A stretch of 5,031 nucleotides of DNA from Chloroflexota bacterium. Lineage in GTDB: Bacteria > Chloroflexota > Chloroflexia > Thermomicrobiales > UBA6265. Below, piece by piece: positions 1 to 5,031 of this stretch (positions are counted from its first letter, which is position 1; each line of letters starts with the position of its first letter). The DNA is taken from the NCBI GenBank assembly GCA_023392645.1, contig JAEVYR010000321.1, positions 1 through 5,031 on the forward strand, in the 5' to 3' direction. The notes below the pieces were generated by a model. It did no database searches. It saw nothing but the letters and a program-made list of their open reading frames with translations, and was not told where the DNA came from. A program made the position numbers and the translations under genes.

Positions 1-131
1 AGCTGGAACAGGATCAGGAAGAGCACGATCTGGCCGACGCCGAAAAGGACGACGCGGGGAAGATCCCGCGTCGCCGGCACTGACGGCTCGCCCTCGTCCG
101 TTCCCGGCGTGATCCACGTCCGCTCGGCCAT
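1..131 (-). CDS. N-terminal fragment of a membrane protein, function unknown (cut by left edge)
   Basis: Only the first 43 codons are inside the window. The start is ATG at 131, whose A is also the last base of the preceding gene's stop (TGATG), with a GAGG ribosome-binding sequence 6 bases upstream. The peptide begins MAERTWITPGTDEGEPSVPA, a polar stretch rich in Pro, Glu and Thr. From about residue 27 it becomes strongly hydrophobic (VVLFGVGQIVLFLILFQ), which looks like a first transmembrane helix or an uncleaved signal anchor with a short cytoplasmic tail ahead of it. No family can be named from this fragment. The one-base overlap suggests translational coupling to the oxidoreductase before it, so the two may be expressed together. 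I am confident that it is a coding start and a membrane segment, but nothing can be said about its function. Confidence 0.65.
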   Translation of the reverse strand, partial: MAERTWITPGTDEGEPSVPATRDLPRVVLFGVGQIVLFLILFQ

Positions 132-556
132 CAAAAGCCTCGCAGCTTGGTGAGCTTGATGCGCACCGGTACCGAGTACTCCGCGGCGAAGCTGTCGGAC
201 GTCATGCCGAGTCCCTCGATGCCGCGGGCGTACTTTTCGACGTAGGCGGGGAGCGCGTTGGCCGCCGGGGCGTCCTCGTCGATCCGCGCCTCGCCGTGGA
301 ATACCGTGACTTGATCGCCGCTCGGATCGGTGTTGAAGGCGAGCGCCACCTCTGGATGCGCCTCGATGTTGCGCAACTTCGGCTTGTCGGGCTGGGAATA
401 GACGACGATTTCGTCATCGCCGTCGGGCAGGAACCAGACCGGGCTCGGCTGCGGCGTGCCGCTCTTGCCCTGCGTGATCAGCCAGATCACGATGTCGCTG
501 TCGAGCTGGCGCCGGACGCGCTGGCCGAATTCGGTCGTCTCGTCGATGAGCGGCAT
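131..556 (-). CDS. PPOX-class split-barrel oxidoreductase, Rv3369-like (probable F420- or flavin-dependent)
   Basis: A 141-residue protein of the pyridoxamine-5'-phosphate-oxidase-like split beta-barrel superfamily. It most resembles the Rv3369-type group, described as probable F420-dependent enzymes; members are cytosolic, usually dimeric, and mostly of unknown substrate. Visible hallmarks are the N-terminal TEFGQRV helix, beta strands with TPQPSPVWFL (residues 34-43), the cofactor-phosphate-binding strand and turn YSQPDKPKLRNI (53-64), AYVEKY (104-109) and a C-terminal strand ending IKLTKLRGF. Length fits the family. The frame is open to 658, but ATG 556 is chosen because family homology begins there and GGAG lies 8 bases upstream. 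The upstream extension would translate a repeat-like hairpin. The gene lies 113 bases after guaB and overlaps a membrane-protein gene by one base. Whether F420, FMN or heme is bound cannot be read from the sequence. Confidence 0.88.
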   Translation of the reverse strand: MPLIDETTEFGQRVRRQLDSDIVIWLITQGKSGTPQPSPVWFLPDGDDEIVVYSQPDKPKLRNIEAHPEVALAFNTDPSGDQVTVFHGEARIDEDAPAANALPAYVEKYARGIEGLGMTSDSFAAEYSVPVRIKLTKLRGF

Positions 557-563
557 GGGTTGG

Positions 564-568
564 TCTCC
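564..568 (-). promoter_or_regulatory. Ribosome-binding site of the PPOX-class oxidoreductase
   Basis: On the minus strand the sequence reads TTGGAGACCAACCCATG. The GGAG core sits 8 bases before ATG 556, which supports this start over the upstream in-frame Met at 658. Confidence 0.65.
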
Positions 569-590
569 AAGATGTGGACGACATGCAATC

Positions 591-621
591 CCGTCTCTCT
601 GAGCGCAGCGAAGAGTGACGG
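591..621. repeat. Imperfect inverted repeat / dispersed-repeat-like hairpin between guaB and the PPOX gene
   Basis: The plus strand reads CCGTC-T-CTCT, an 11-base loop (601-611), then AGAG-T-GACGG. This gives a 9-bp stem with one T·T mismatch; a further short CG/CG pairing is possible inside the loop. The core CTCTGAGCGCAGCGAAGAG resembles a 'TCTGAGCGCAGCGAAGA' intergenic repeat that I recall from Chloroflexota and other genomes; that recognition is from memory. Neither strand has a T run after the stem, so it is not a standard intrinsic terminator. It could still protect the guaB mRNA 3' end or act as a weak attenuator. Confidence 0.5.
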
Positions 622-669
622 ATGGAGAAGGGTGCGTTGACTCTGCGCATCCCCGCATCCTGGCAAACT

Positions 670-2226
670 CTACTTCAGCCCGCCGGGGCGGTAGTTCGGC
701 GCTTCCTCGGTGATCGTGACGTCGTGCGGATGGCTCTCGCGGAGCCCGGCCGCCGTCACCTGAACGAACTGGCTGTTGGTCCGCAGGTCCTCGATCGACG
801 CCGCGCCGGCGTACCCCATCGCCGTGCGGACCCCACCGACCAGTTGGAAGAGCAGGGGCGCCAGCGCACCCTTGTAGGCCACCCTGCCCTCGATGCCCTC
901 CGGCACCAGCTTGTTGACGTTGCCGATATCCTCCTGGAAGTAGCGATCCTTCGAGAACGAGCGGCCCTTCATCGCGCCCAGTGAGCCCATGCCACGGTAC
1001 GCCTTGAAGCGCTCGCCCTTGAACACGATCACCTCACCGGGGCTCTCGTCGTGTCCCGCCAGCAGGCTGCCCAGCATCACCGCGTGAGCGCCGGCGGCGC
1101 TGGCCTTGGCGATGTCGCCCGAGTACTGGATGCCGCCATCGGCGCCCAGCGGGACGCCAGTGCCGTCGAGCGCGCTGGCGACATTGTGGATCGCCGTGAT
1201 TTGCGGCACGCCGGTGCCGGCCACCACCCGGGTGGTGCAGATCGATCCGGGGCCGATGCCGACCTTGACCGCATCGGCGCCGGCGTCGACCAGCGCCAGC
1301 GCGGCGGCGCCGGTGGCGATGTTGCCGGCCATGATCCGCACGTCGAGTGCCTTGCGCACGCGCCGGACGAATTCGATCACCCCCTGGGAATGCCCGTGGG
1401 CGGTATCGATCACGAGCAGGTCGACACCCTTGTCGACGAGCTCCTGGCTGCGCTCGAAGGCGTCCTTCCCGACGCCGACGGCCGCCGCCACGCGCAGCCG
1501 CCCCCGGTCGTCCTTGGTGGCGTTCGGGAACTGGAGCTTCTTCTGGATGTCCTTGACCGTAATCAGGCCGGTCAGGTAGCCGTTGGCGTCGACCACCGGC
1601 AGCTTCTCGACCCGATGGTTGTGGAGGATATCACTGGCCTGGTCAAGCGTGGTGCCCTGCGGCGCGGTGATGAGGTGGTCCTTCGTCATCACGTCGCCGA
1701 TCATCTGGTCGGTGTCGCGGATGAACCGCAGGTCGCGGTTGGTGAGAATGCCGACGAGCTTGCCATGTTCGTCGGTGATCGGCACGCCGGAGATGTGATA
1801 GCGCGCCATCACGGCTTCGGCGTCGCTCACCGGCCGGTCGGGCGTCAACGTCACCGGCTCGACGATCATGCCGGCTTCGGAGCGCTTGACCTTGTCGACC
1901 TCGGCGGCCTGGTCCTCGATCGAGAGGTTGCGGTGGATCACACCGATGCCGCCCTCGCGCGCGATCGCGATCGCCAGTCTCGCCTCGGTGACGGTGTCCA
2001 TCGCCGCCGAAAGAATCGGGATAGTGAGCTCGATGTCCCGCGCGATCCGGGTCGCGGTCGAGACCTCATTGGGCAGCACCGCCGAGTGTGCCGGCAGCAG
2101 CAGCACGTCGTCGAATGTCAGGCCGATGCCGGTGAACTTGTCCGGGCGCATGTGTCCGGCGGCGTGGCCGTTTTCGCTGATCCCCGGCGACAACTGCGTG
2201 GGGTCGGGGGCGGTGGTCTGGCTCAT
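670..2226 (-). CDS. guaB: IMP dehydrogenase (GuaB)
   Basis: A 518-residue inosine-5'-monophosphate dehydrogenase that oxidises IMP to XMP with NAD+, the committed step of guanine nucleotide synthesis. It is a cytosolic, K+-activated tetramer or octamer. The TIM barrel is interrupted by two CBS domains (about residues 115-175 and 177-232), the usual nucleotide-sensing module. The catalytic loop GPGSICTT (325-332) carries nucleophile Cys330. Asp274 in DTAHGHS contributes to cofactor and substrate binding. GADGGI (361-366) and the flap RGMGSLGAM (411-419) are intact. The Arg428-Tyr429 pair of SKDRYF, which acts as base in the hydrolysis step, is present, as is EGIEGRVAYKG near the K+ site. ATG 2226 is chosen because AAGGAG lies 8 bases upstream; this gives a 25-residue extension before the conserved MRPDKFTGIGLTFDDVLLLP. 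It starts 20 bases after the parA stop, so the two are probably co-transcribed. All key residues are present. Confidence 0.98.
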   Translation of the reverse strand: MSQTTAPDPTQLSPGISENGHAAGHMRPDKFTGIGLTFDDVLLLPAHSAVLPNEVSTATRIARDIELTIPILSAAMDTVTEARLAIAIAREGGIGVIHRNLSIEDQAAEVDKVKRSEAGMIVEPVTLTPDRPVSDAEAVMARYHISGVPITDEHGKLVGILTNRDLRFIRDTDQMIGDVMTKDHLITAPQGTTLDQASDILHNHRVEKLPVVDANGYLTGLITVKDIQKKLQFPNATKDDRGRLRVAAAVGVGKDAFERSQELVDKGVDLLVIDTAHGHSQGVIEFVRRVRKALDVRIMAGNIATGAAALALVDAGADAVKVGIGPGSICTTRVVAGTGVPQITAIHNVASALDGTGVPLGADGGIQYSGDIAKASAAGAHAVMLGSLLAGHDESPGEVIVFKGERFKAYRGMGSLGAMKGRSFSKDRYFQEDIGNVNKLVPEGIEGRVAYKGALAPLLFQLVGGVRTAMGYAGAASIEDLRTNSQFVQVTAAGLRESHPHDVTITEEAPNYRPGGLK

Positions 2227-2234
2227 CGGGGCAG

Positions 2235-2240
2235 CTCCTT
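2235..2240 (-). promoter_or_regulatory. Strong ribosome-binding site of guaB
   Basis: AAGGAG on the minus strand, 8 bases before ATG 2226 and inside the 20-base gap after the parA stop. It decides the guaB start: the internal Met26, where core homology begins, has no such sequence upstream. Confidence 0.8.
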
Positions 2241-2246
2241 GGTGAT

Positions 2247-3080
2247 TCAGCGAGTGGCGTCGATTCGGTCCCGCAGCTCGCGGGCGACGGTCGCATAGGC
2301 GGCGGCGCCGCGTGACGAAGGGTCGTATTCGGCGATGACCTGGCCAAAGCTGGGGGCTTCGGCGAGCCGGACCGAGCGCGGGATGACGGCCGAAAAGAGA
2401 TGATCCGGGAAGAACCGCCCCACCTCGTCGACGACATGCGCCGACAGTCGGGTGCGACCATCGTACATGGTCATCAGCACGCCGAGCAGCTCGAGCTCCG
2501 GGTTGAGCCCCCGCCGGATCAGGTCGATCGTCGACAGCACCTGGCTGACGCCTTCGAGCGCGAGATATTCGCACTGGACGGGGATGACGACGCCATCGGC
2601 GGCGGTGAGCGCGTTGACGGTGAGCAGCCCGAGCGAGGGCGGGCTGTCGATCAGGACGACATCGTAGCGGTCGCGCAGCGGCGCCACGGTGTCGGCGAGC
2701 CGGTGCTCGCGGCGAGGCTGGTCGACCAGCTCGACCTCGGCGGCGGCCAGCGTCGGTGTTGCCGGCAGCAGGTCGATCCGCTCGCGGACCTGCTCGATCA
2801 CGGTCTCGGCCGGATCGGCGTCGCCGACGAGCGCGTCGTACAGCGTGGCGTCGAGCTCCTGCTTGTCGACGCCGAACGACGACGTGGCGTTTCCCTGCGG
2901 GTCGATATCGACGACGAGCACGCGCGCGCCGTCTGAGGCCAGCGCGGCGGCGAGATTGACGGTGCTGGTGGTCTTGCCGACGCCGCCCTTTTGATTGACG
3001 AGCGCCACGATGCGGGCCGGGTGGGACTCGATGGGAGCGTCCGGGCGAGGAGCGGTGGCGTGCGTCGATTCGGCGGTCAA
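2247..3080 (-). CDS. parA: ParA/Soj-family partitioning ATPase
   Basis: A 277-residue deviant-Walker ATPase of the ParA/Soj type. These proteins bind DNA non-specifically as ATP dimers and are cycled by a partner (ParB, or another cargo adaptor) to segregate chromosomes or position cargo. Seen here: deviant Walker A KGGVGKTT (31-38) with signature Lys31 and catalytic Lys36; Walker A' DIDPQGN (58-64); Walker B DVVLIDSPPS (140-149); and the C-terminal conserved IPRSVRLAEAPSFGQ (233-247) followed by YDPSSRGA, typical of chromosomal Soj proteins. The residues before about 22 are a non-conserved tail. No ATG lies near the fold start. TTG 3080, with a weak ACAGG 6 bases upstream, gives a normal family length. 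In-frame alternatives are GTG 3008 (253 aa, almost no tail) and GTG 3185 (312 aa, overlapping the putative promoter). No parB lies on either side within the window; guaB follows after 20 bases. Family assignment is very secure; the start and partner are uncertain. Confidence 0.93.
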   Translation of the reverse strand: MTAESTHATAPRPDAPIESHPARIVALVNQKGGVGKTTSTVNLAAALASDGARVLVVDIDPQGNATSSFGVDKQELDATLYDALVGDADPAETVIEQVRERIDLLPATPTLAAAEVELVDQPRREHRLADTVAPLRDRYDVVLIDSPPSLGLLTVNALTAADGVVIPVQCEYLALEGVSQVLSTIDLIRRGLNPELELLGVLMTMYDGRTRLSAHVVDEVGRFFPDHLFSAVIPRSVRLAEAPSFGQVIAEYDPSSRGAAAYATVARELRDRIDATR

Positions 3081-3139
3081 GGCTGGCCTGTCGTGGCGAG
3101 GGCAACGGCGGCGGAACGCCGATGCGGTCGGGGGTCTGG

Positions 3140-3171
3140 CAACGAACAGGATGTGAGGGTCGCGTTCGTTG
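3140..3171. repeat. 8-bp perfect inverted repeat in the parA leader
   Basis: CAACGAAC (3140-3147) and GTTCGTTG (3164-3171) are perfect inverse complements separated by 16 bases. The repeat falls just downstream of the predicted -10 and would lie at or after the transcription start. It could be an operator for a dimeric regulator or form a leader hairpin; sequence alone does not decide. Confidence 0.45.
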
Positions 3172-3175
3172 GCAA

Positions 3176-3206
3176 ATGCTAGCACGTCCCCTGCATCCGG
3201 CTCCAA
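3176..3206 (-). promoter_or_regulatory. Putative sigma-70-like promoter for parA-guaB
   Basis: On the minus strand TTGGAG (3206-3201) is followed after 19 bases by TAGCAT (3181-3176). TGC immediately precedes it (3184-3182), making an extended -10 (TGnTAnnAT). The spacing is slightly long and each hexamer matches the consensus only partly. The location, after the terminator of the previous gene and about 90 bases before the parA start, is appropriate. Confidence 0.35.
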
Positions 3207-3240
3207 CCGGGACCGTGCGCGTGAACCGTCGGGACACGCG

Positions 3241-3269
3241 AAAACGGGCCGGAATTGTGCCGGCCCGTT
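3241..3269 (-). terminator. Intrinsic terminator of the L,D-transpeptidase gene
   Basis: On the minus strand AACGGGCCGG, a 7-base loop CACAATT, then CCGGCCCGTT form a perfect 10-bp GC-rich stem (3269-3243). The stem runs into TTTT (3244-3241), two of whose bases are in the stem. It begins 28 bases after the transpeptidase stop. The T run is short, so termination may be partial; the plus strand lacks a T run directly after the stem. Confidence 0.7.
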
Positions 3270-3297
3270 CGATTTCGATCGAGTGCCTTCGTTCCTG

Positions 3298-4569
3298 CTA
3301 CTGGATGACGGTGACGGCGGTGCCGAGCGGCGCCCAGTCGAAGATGAACGCGGCGACATCGAGCGGCAGGTTGATGCAGCCGTGACTCATGCGCTGGCCG
3401 AAGTTGTTGTGCCAGTAGGCCCCGTGCATCGCTTCCGCGTCGTAGTTGATGTAGAGGACATTGGGCACATCCGTGACCAGGTAGGGTTGGCCCTCGCCCT
3501 CGGTCGTCCCGACGGATACCACCTCGCCGGTCGAGCCGGTGAAGCCCTGCATGTCCTGCACCGGGAATTTGATGCGGACGTGGAACGCGCCGATTTCGGT
3601 GTGATTCGGTTCGATTCCCGTGCTCACCAGCGTCTGCAGGATGATCTGGTCGCCCTGGTACGCGGTCAGTGTCTGCTCGCTGATGCTCACCACGATGTAG
3701 CGTCGGCCCGGAAGGGTGGTGGTATCGACCCCGTACGGGTTGTAATTCGCGATGAACAGGTTCTCCGAGTACGCGGGCAGGTCGGTGTCGGGCGCCGCCG
3801 AGAGATCGACCCCGAACCGGCTCGGGCTCTCCATCGGCAGCGGCGCCGGCTGCACAACGCCGTCCTGCTCCATCAGCATGGCGTTGCGGAAAAACTGGAC
3901 CGTCACGCCGCGATGCTGGAACGGCTCGGAGATGGGCGCGCCGAGATAGAACCAGCCCTCATGGTTGTCGAACCACGCGCCGAACGCGCCGGAGATGCTG
4001 AAGCCGGTTTCCTCGCTGAAACGTCCGCCCTCGTTGGCGACCTCCGCCTGGCGGTCGGTCGAGTTCACGCCGGGCAGGGTGCGGGCGGCGCGCCGGTCGC
4101 CGGCGACGCGGCGGCCGTCGGCGCGGGTGACGTCACGGTCGATGTTCAACTCGCGGCCGCCGATCGGCTGGAGCCGGACCGTCGGGTCGTCCGTCCACTG
4201 GAACTCGGGCATGTATTGGAAAATGCCTCGCTCGAACGCCTGGCTGTAGTAGCCGTTCGGCGCGAGGTACGGCTCGGAGATCGGGTTGCCGTAGACGGAG
4301 GCGGTGCCGTTGGCGCGCCAGTAGTCGAGCATCGTGCCGCGCAGCGTGTGCCCGGTTTCCGGCACCACCACCGCCAGTTCTGTCTGCCCCATGTCCGGCG
4401 GCAGCAGCTCCGGGGCGATTTCCGGCTTGTCGGTAACCGCGCCGTCCGTGCCGTCGGTGCGGTTGGCCAGCGCGGCCGGTTGGGCCAGCCCCATTCCCAG
4501 CAACAGCGCGAGGGCGATGAGCAACGCCCGGATTCCGGTGTGCGCGGCCGGTTGGGTCAACGCGTGCAT
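3298..4569 (-). CDS. Secreted L,D-transpeptidase (YkuD domain) with two LGFP-like wall-type modules
   Basis: A 423-residue exported enzyme. The YkuD domain at the C terminus (about 289-422) normally forms 3-3 cross-links in peptidoglycan or attaches proteins to it, with an active-site Cys taking a tetrapeptide stem. The motif is intact: His382-Gly383, His387, then SHGCIN with nucleophile Cys398 and Asn400, the SHGCxN version also seen in mycobacterial enzymes. The N terminus is a signal peptide: Arg14, hydrophobic core 15-29, and a likely cut after Ala35 (AALA-N). Between lie two related 54-55-residue modules (about 68-122 and 184-237), each with ETG, an aromatic-Trp pair, G-x-PISEP and Q-x-F. 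They resemble LGFP-type repeats and a pattern I associate with Chloroflexota secreted proteins. An Arg-rich linker (145-175) separates them. ATG 4569 follows GGAGAAGGAG by 10 bases and begins a good signal peptide, so the open frame upstream to 5019, which overlaps pyrF, is not used. A hairpin terminator follows the gene. Confidence 0.93.
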   Translation of the reverse strand: MHALTQPAAHTGIRALLIALALLLGMGLAQPAALANRTDGTDGAVTDKPEIAPELLPPDMGQTELAVVVPETGHTLRGTMLDYWRANGTASVYGNPISEPYLAPNGYYSQAFERGIFQYMPEFQWTDDPTVRLQPIGGRELNIDRDVTRADGRRVAGDRRAARTLPGVNSTDRQAEVANEGGRFSEETGFSISGAFGAWFDNHEGWFYLGAPISEPFQHRGVTVQFFRNAMLMEQDGVVQPAPLPMESPSRFGVDLSAAPDTDLPAYSENLFIANYNPYGVDTTTLPGRRYIVVSISEQTLTAYQGDQIILQTLVSTGIEPNHTEIGAFHVRIKFPVQDMQGFTGSTGEVVSVGTTEGEGQPYLVTDVPNVLYINYDAEAMHGAYWHNNFGQRMSHGCINLPLDVAAFIFDWAPLGTAVTVIQ

Positions 4570-4579
4570 CGACGTGATT

Positions 4580-4589
4580 CTCCTTCTCC
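4580..4589 (-). promoter_or_regulatory. Ribosome-binding stretch of the L,D-transpeptidase
   Basis: The minus strand carries GGAGAAGGAG, two overlapping Shine-Dalgarno-like sequences, the nearer one 10 bases before ATG 4569. It fixes this start, since in-frame codons further upstream belong to pyrF-overlapping sequence. Confidence 0.7.
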
Positions 4590-4611
4590 ACGGCAGGACG
4601 TGGCGACGCGC

Positions 4612-4629
4612 ACAGGAGCGCGCTCCTGT
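4612..4629. repeat. 18-bp perfect palindrome between pyrF and the L,D-transpeptidase
   Basis: ACAGGAGCGCGCTCCTGT is a complete palindrome and can also fold as a 7-bp stem with a CGCG loop. It lies 65 bases past the pyrF stop and 43 bases before the transpeptidase start. On the minus strand no T run follows, so it is a poor intrinsic terminator; it could be an operator or an mRNA hairpin. Confidence 0.5.
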
Positions 4630-4693
4630 TTCGGCATACGCGCGCGGCGCCGGTCTGGATGTGCGGGGTAGTTCGTTGCGCCTCGAGTCGGCC

Positions 4694-5031
4694 TCAGGCG
4701 CGGGTGTGCCGAACGGTGTTGATCCGGTCGCGGAATCCGGAAGCGGCGGCACGCGCGGCCTCGGCGACATCGTCGCCAGATGACGCGTACATGATGCCAC
4801 GCGAGACCGAGCAGAGCACGCCCGTCCCGTCCGGGCGCAGCGCCGCGGCGAGCGATGCGTCGAGATCGCCTCCCTGTGCGCCGATACCCGGCAGCAGGAT
4901 CGGCAAATCCGGCGCCTCCTGGCGAACCTCGCGCAACTGGTCCGGGTAGGTCGCGCCGCCCACAAGTCCGATGGTGGCCGGGTAGGTCTCGTTCCACGCG
5001 GCCGCGCGGCGCGCGACATACCGATAGATCG
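4694..5031 (-). CDS. pyrF: Orotidine-5'-phosphate decarboxylase, type 2 (PyrF), C-terminal part
   Basis: The last 111 residues of an OMP decarboxylase, which converts orotidylate to UMP in the final step of pyrimidine synthesis in the cytosol. The 5' part, with the catalytic Lys/Asp cluster, is beyond the right edge. The visible peptide starts IYRYVARRAAAWNETYPATI and continues into GLVGGATYP, the signature of the longer type-2 (subfamily 2) enzymes as opposed to the short E. coli type. PGIGAQGGD carries the phosphate-gripping loop, and SRGIMYAS holds the Arg that contacts the phosphate. The tail AARAAASGFRDRINTVR is the usual final helix. The stop is TGA at 4696-4694. A GTG within the frame (4963) is an internal Val, not a start. 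There is no clear terminator after it, so read-through into the transpeptidase gene 124 bases downstream is possible. Confidence 0.95.
   Translation of the reverse strand, partial: IYRYVARRAAAWNETYPATIGLVGGATYPDQLREVRQEAPDLPILLPGIGAQGGDLDASLAAALRPDGTGVLCSVSRGIMYASSGDDVAEAARAAASGFRDRINTVRHTRA

Noticed and set aside
557..658. A 34-residue N-terminal extension of the PPOX protein from Met 658
   Set aside because: It translates the repeat-like hairpin and has no family similarity; ATG 556 has a GGAG site.
1051..2298. A 415-codon open frame on the plus strand, opposite guaB
   Set aside because: It lies antisense to a fully conserved IMP dehydrogenase; the composition (Arg, Asp, His, Gly, Val) is typical of antisense reading of GC-rich codons.
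3211..3236. Possible parS-like site near the parA promoter (GGTTCACGCGCACGG on the minus strand)
   Set aside because: Only one half resembles GTTTCAC and the second half lacks the required symmetry (GTGAAAC), so it does not qualify as parS.
2227..3237. Upstream in-frame extension of guaB across the whole of parA (an 855-codon frame)
   Set aside because: The extension is an Arg/Pro-rich out-of-frame reading of parA. The real start has a strong ribosome-binding site at 2235-2240.
4632..4660. GC-rich GCGCGCGGCGCCGG tract after pyrF as a terminator
   Set aside because: It contains short self-complementary pieces (GGCGCC, GCGCGC) but no clean stem-loop and no T run on the minus strand.
3169..4671. 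A 500-codon open frame on the plus strand, opposite the L,D-transpeptidase
   Set aside because: It is antisense to a gene with signal peptide, modules and active-site motif. The translation is rich in Arg, Val, Asp and Ala with no recognisable fold, the usual shadow of a high-GC gene.
4570..5019. Upstream in-frame extension of the L,D-transpeptidase to 573 residues
   Set aside because: It would overlap pyrF in another frame and bury the signal peptide 150 residues inside the protein. ATG 4569 has a ribosome-binding stretch and starts a good signal sequence.

Overview
The window is about 5 kb of GC-rich bacterial chromosome carrying six genes, all on the minus strand, so transcription runs from high to low coordinates. 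In order of transcription they are: the C-terminal part of a type-2 orotidine-5'-phosphate decarboxylase (pyrF, cut by the right edge), a secreted L,D-transpeptidase, a ParA/Soj-type ATPase, IMP dehydrogenase (guaB), a small split-barrel flavin/F420-type oxidoreductase of the Rv3369 family, and the first 43 codons of a membrane protein cut by the left edge. No gene on the plus strand is supported. I see no tRNA, rRNA, CRISPR array, transposase or phage gene.

The best guess for the host is a Chloroflexota bacterium, probably related to the Thermomicrobia/Sphaerobacter group. This is inferred from the high GC, the transpeptidase's two ETG...YW...G-PISEP...Q-F modules (a pattern I associate with secreted Chloroflexota proteins), the Rv3369-like oxidoreductase, and a 'CTCTGAGCGCAGCGAAGAG' intergenic repeat of a kind common in such genomes. 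No single marker proves it.

Layout: pyrF ends at 4694. A 124-base gap follows, holding an 18-bp perfect palindrome and a strong GGAGAAGGAG ribosome-binding stretch ahead of the transpeptidase (4569 to 3298). A 10-bp GC-rich hairpin with a short T run (3269 to 3241) closes that unit. A 217-base spacer then carries a plausible extended -10 promoter and an inverted repeat ahead of parA, which probably starts at TTG 3080. The parA stop and the guaB start are 20 bases apart, so the two look co-transcribed. A 113-base gap with a dispersed-repeat-like stem-loop separates guaB from the oxidoreductase. The oxidoreductase stop overlaps the start of the membrane protein by one base (TGATG).

Functionally the window mixes nucleotide synthesis (pyrF for UMP, guaB for XMP/GMP), cell-wall cross-linking (the transpeptidase) and DNA or cargo positioning (ParA). 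Most of this is ordinary housekeeping. The less ordinary points are the wall-module architecture of the transpeptidase, a two-part sequence motif shared by the transpeptidase and parA leaders, a ParA next to guaB with no ParB in view, and the repeat-like hairpin downstream of guaB. I found no convincing new multi-gene system.
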